From assembly GCA_934095825.1 (NCBI GenBank), contig CAKOKQ010000001.1:103327-167326 (forward strand): a stretch of DNA of 64,000 bases, written 5' to 3'. Below the pieces are notes generated by a model. That model was given only the letters and a program-made list of their open reading frames with translations. It made no database searches and was not told the DNA's origin. Source of the stretch: an uncultured Bacilli bacterium. GTDB taxonomy: Bacteria > Bacillota_I > Bacilli_A > RF39 > UBA660. Shown piece by piece: positions 61,970 to 64,000 of this stretch (position 1 is the stretch's first letter; each line of letters begins with the position of its first letter). The position numbers were made by a program, and so were the translations under genes.

Positions 61970-62844
61970 GAAGTGGATTTGTAAGTATAATTGGTCGTCC
62001 AAATGTAGGGAAATCGACCCTTTTAAACAATATTGTTAATTATCATGTTGCTATTACCTCAGATAAGGCCGGCACAACGCGTAATATTATTGAAGGTATT
62101 TATAATGATTTAGAAAGTCAAATAGTATTTGTTGATACCCCAGGAATTAATAAACCTATTGATAGATTGGGAAAAGTTTTAAATAAGCAATCCCAAAGTC
62201 AACAAAAAGAAGTAGATTGCATTTTAATGGTTGTTGATGCCAAAGGTGGCCTTGGTCGGGGGGATAAAGAGATAATTAAAAGTTTGAATGAGGATATTCC
62301 TACTATTTTAGTTTTAAATAAGATTGATGGTCTAAAAAAAGACGAAATTATGCAAAGAATAGTTATGTATAAAGACTTATTCAATTTTAGTGAAATTGTT
62401 CCCGTAAGTGCTAGAAGTGGGGAAAATGTTAAGATTTTAATTGAGGTTGTTAAAAATTATTTGACTGATGATATTAAATATTTTAAAGATGATGCTATTA
62501 CTAGTAGTTCTATTAGATTCATGATTGCGGAGTATGTTAGAGAAAAACTATTCAACCATTTAGAACAAGAAATTCCCCATGCTATTACTTGTGTTACAAC
62601 CAGTTTTGAAGAAAAAGAGAAAATTGTTAATGTCAATGTCGATATTATCGTTGACAGGGAATCATTAAAGAAAATAATTATTGGTCATAATGGCGAAATG
62701 CTTAAAAATGTTGGCATGGAGTCCCGCAAAGATATTGAAAAGTTAGTTGACAAAAAAGTTTATTTAGAACTTTATGTTAAATGTATTCCCAACTGGCGGG
62801 ATAAAGAATTTGTCTTAAAAGACTTGGGCTTTTATGAATTTTAA
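61966..62844 (+). CDS. era: GTPase Era
   Basis: This 292-residue ribosome-assembly GTPase has G1 GRPNVGKST (10-18), G3 DTPG (57-60), G4 NKID (118-121), and a C-terminal KH domain with IIIGHNGEMLKNVGMESRKDIE. It binds the 16S 3' end. ATGA overlap with ybeY. It is of normal length. Confidence 0.97.
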   Translation: MRSGFVSIIGRPNVGKSTLLNNIVNYHVAITSDKAGTTRNIIEGIYNDLESQIVFVDTPGINKPIDRLGKVLNKQSQSQQKEVDCILMVVDAKGGLGRGDKEIIKSLNEDIPTILVLNKIDGLKKDEIMQRIVMYKDLFNFSEIVPVSARSGENVKILIEVVKNYLTDDIKYFKDDAITSSSIRFMIAEYVREKLFNHLEQEIPHAITCVTTSFEEKEKIVNVNVDIIVDRESLKKIIIGHNGEMLKNVGMESRKDIEKLVDKKVYLELYVKCIPNWRDKEFVLKDLGFYEF

Positions 62845-63043
62845 GAATTTTTAATAAATCAAAAATATCATGCCATGCGATTGCAGTAAAAAAAAGTTAA
62901 CTTTAAAAATTTGTTAGTTTTCAAAAAAAATAAAAGAAGGGTTTTAAGATAAAAGAAGTATTATTTAAAAAATCTTTCTTTTTTTCTTAATTTTGTGAAT
63001 AAAATAATTTTTTTAGCATCATTATAATAATAGGTGATGAAAA

Positions 63044-63124
63044 ATGAGTAAAGAAGAACTATGGCAGTTATTTAAAGAAACCGGAAAAATTGAATATTAT
63101 TTACAATATAAGAAACATAAATAA
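63044..63124 (+). CDS. yqzL: YqzL-like micro-protein
   Basis: The 26-residue product MSKEELWQLFKETGKIEYYL plus YKKHK resembles the YqzL family as I recall it (FxxTGxIxxYLxYKE). B. subtilis has yqzL between era and recO, exactly as here. GGTGATG precedes the ATG. It is easily missed by gene callers. Function is unknown. Confidence 0.78.
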   Translation: MSKEELWQLFKETGKIEYYLQYKKHK

Positions 63125-63207
63125 AAATAGATAAAGACAAGAATATATAAAAGATAAAAAAAGCAAACAAAGAAAAATCTAATCAAGATTAAAGAAGTGA
63201 TGTAAAA

Positions 63208-63933
63208 ATGGATGAGTGTGTTGAAGGAATTATTTTGTATGTAACACCATTTAAAGAAAGTAGCGAAATCTTGCAGGTTTTGACTAAAGAATACGGCCTT
63301 ATAGGCCTTCTTTGTCGTGGGTCAAAAAAAATTAAAAGTAAATTTTTAAATAAAACTAGAATTTATAATTATGCTAAGTTTTTTATAAATTATAAAAATG
63401 AAGGATTATCTTTAGTAAAAGAAATTGATGTGATTGATTATTTTACTTATTTTCATCAAGATATAATTTTAATAACTTATCTTAGCTATTTAGGAAATTT
63501 AACTTATCAAGTAGTAAAACAAGATAATGATCCAGAAATATTAAATCTTTTACTTATTATTTTAAAAAAAATAAGTGCTGGTTTAGATCCTTTAGTGTTA
63601 ACTAATATTTTAGAAATTAAATATTTAAAATATTTGGGAATTAATCTTAATTTAGATAGTTGTATTAAGTGTGGCAAAAATGATCATATTAAAACTATAA
63701 ATGGATTGGTTGGCGGTCTAATTTGCAGTGCTTGTTATCAAAAAGAGTATATAGTTAGTCTAAAAACTATATTAATGATTAAAAATTATCAACATATTGA
63801 TGTAGAAAAAATTAAAGAAATAAAGATAAGTCATATAATAAAAACGGAGATAAACTTGTTTTTGAGTAATTATTATGCAACTTTTACCGGCTTGTATGTT
63901 AAAAATAAAGAATTGTTAAATAAGCTCAAGTGA
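63208..63933 (+). CDS. recO: DNA repair protein RecO
   Basis: The 241-residue protein has an N-terminal OB fold (EGIILYVTPFKESSEILQVLTKEYGLIGLLCRGSKKIKSKF), a helical middle, and a zinc site of CIKC and CSAC near residues 152-180. RecO loads RecA by displacing SSB in recombinational repair. The start is ATG with GAAGTGATG-like sequence upstream. It ends in TGA. The era-yqzL-recO order is conserved in Firmicutes. Confidence 0.94.
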   Translation: MDECVEGIILYVTPFKESSEILQVLTKEYGLIGLLCRGSKKIKSKFLNKTRIYNYAKFFINYKNEGLSLVKEIDVIDYFTYFHQDIILITYLSYLGNLTYQVVKQDNDPEILNLLLIILKKISAGLDPLVLTNILEIKYLKYLGINLNLDSCIKCGKNDHIKTINGLVGGLICSACYQKEYIVSLKTILMIKNYQHIDVEKIKEIKISHIIKTEINLFLSNYYATFTGLYVKNKELLNKLK

Positions 63934-63942
63934 AAATTTAAA

Positions 63943-63974
63943 TTGACCAAAATCGAAAAGTATAGTAGTATAAT
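63943..63974 (+). promoter_or_regulatory. Promoter-like element after recO
   Basis: TTGACC at 63943 with TAGTAT at 63966 (17 bp) or TATAAT at 63969 (20 bp). It likely serves a gene starting beyond the window. Confidence 0.45.
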
Positions 63975-64000
63975 GGTACTGAACGAGTAAATGGTCCGAA

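Noticed and set aside
1..64000. UGA as tryptophan (Mollicutes code 4)
   Set aside because: TGG is used for Trp in conserved enzymes, and several intact genes end at TGA (for example 4024-4026 and 57588-57590).
1..64000. CRISPR arrays, insertion sequences or prophage
   Set aside because: No regularly spaced repeats, transposase, integrase or phage structural genes are seen.
63975..64000. Start of a T-box or other leader for glyQS
   Set aside because: A promoter-like element is present and glycyl-tRNA synthetase genes often follow recO, but only 26 bases remain and no diagnostic motif is visible.

Overview
This is a low-GC, AT-rich bacterial chromosome segment. It reads like a gut-associated lineage of Bacilli or a Mollicutes relative of the RF39 type; that placement is inferred from gene content, not computed. 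The genetic code looks standard: TGA, TAG and TAA all end genes and tryptophan is TGG. Start sites are typically preceded by AGGAGG-like or GGTGAT-like Shine-Dalgarno sequences. Conserved gene order supports Firmicutes ancestry: recU with a class A PBP; rpsU-yqeY-yqfC-yqfD-ybeY-era-yqzL-recO; and T-box leaders on tyrS and pheST. Several sporulation-associated families are present (Cse60, a SpoVB-like flippase, YqfC, YqfD).

Layout. 1-2.3 kb: a glycosyltransferase cut by the window edge and an O-antigen-ligase-like polymerase. 2.4-5.8 kb: a small RHH regulator and two tandem paralogous secreted proteins separated by palindromic repeats. 5.8-8.5 kb: a MacB/LolD-like ABC exporter. 8.6-17.9 kb: Cse60, flippase, trmB, a lipoprotein, a YtxH cluster, a cadherin-like surface protein, and a Tyr T-box operon with an HD protein and tyrS. 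18-32.6 kb: two P-type ATPases (CtpE-like and MgtA), dxs, an ATP-grasp, two DUF2207 proteins, an RpiB-like gene broken by one amber codon, and DUF4186. 32.8-38.8 kb: a membrane protein, PBP1 and recU on the minus strand, and an orphan. 38.9-42 kb: a reduced SUF operon. 42.2-44.3 kb: a degenerate ABC pair. 44.4-50.5 kb: serS, a Phe T-box with pheST, and a gluzincin-like protease. 50.6-55.2 kb: an HTH-membrane regulator, small proteins, two tRNAs, a VirB2-like protein and a CmpB-family membrane protein. 55.2-57.8 kb: a bacteriocin locus. 57.8-64 kb: a pilin-like CBM protein, then the conserved rpsU-to-recO block.

The strongest accessory finding is the bacteriocin locus. A C39-peptidase ABC exporter is followed by two unannotated short genes with canonical double-glycine leaders and GxxxG cores, which suggests a two-peptide class II bacteriocin. 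Two still smaller ORFs follow, each with a strong Shine-Dalgarno. Other points of interest are tandem promoters overlapped by a repeated 14-mer at 52.2 kb, a SUF operon with only a 213-residue SufBD protein, an unusually compact Tyr T-box, and the palindromic repeat pair between the two surface-protein paralogs.
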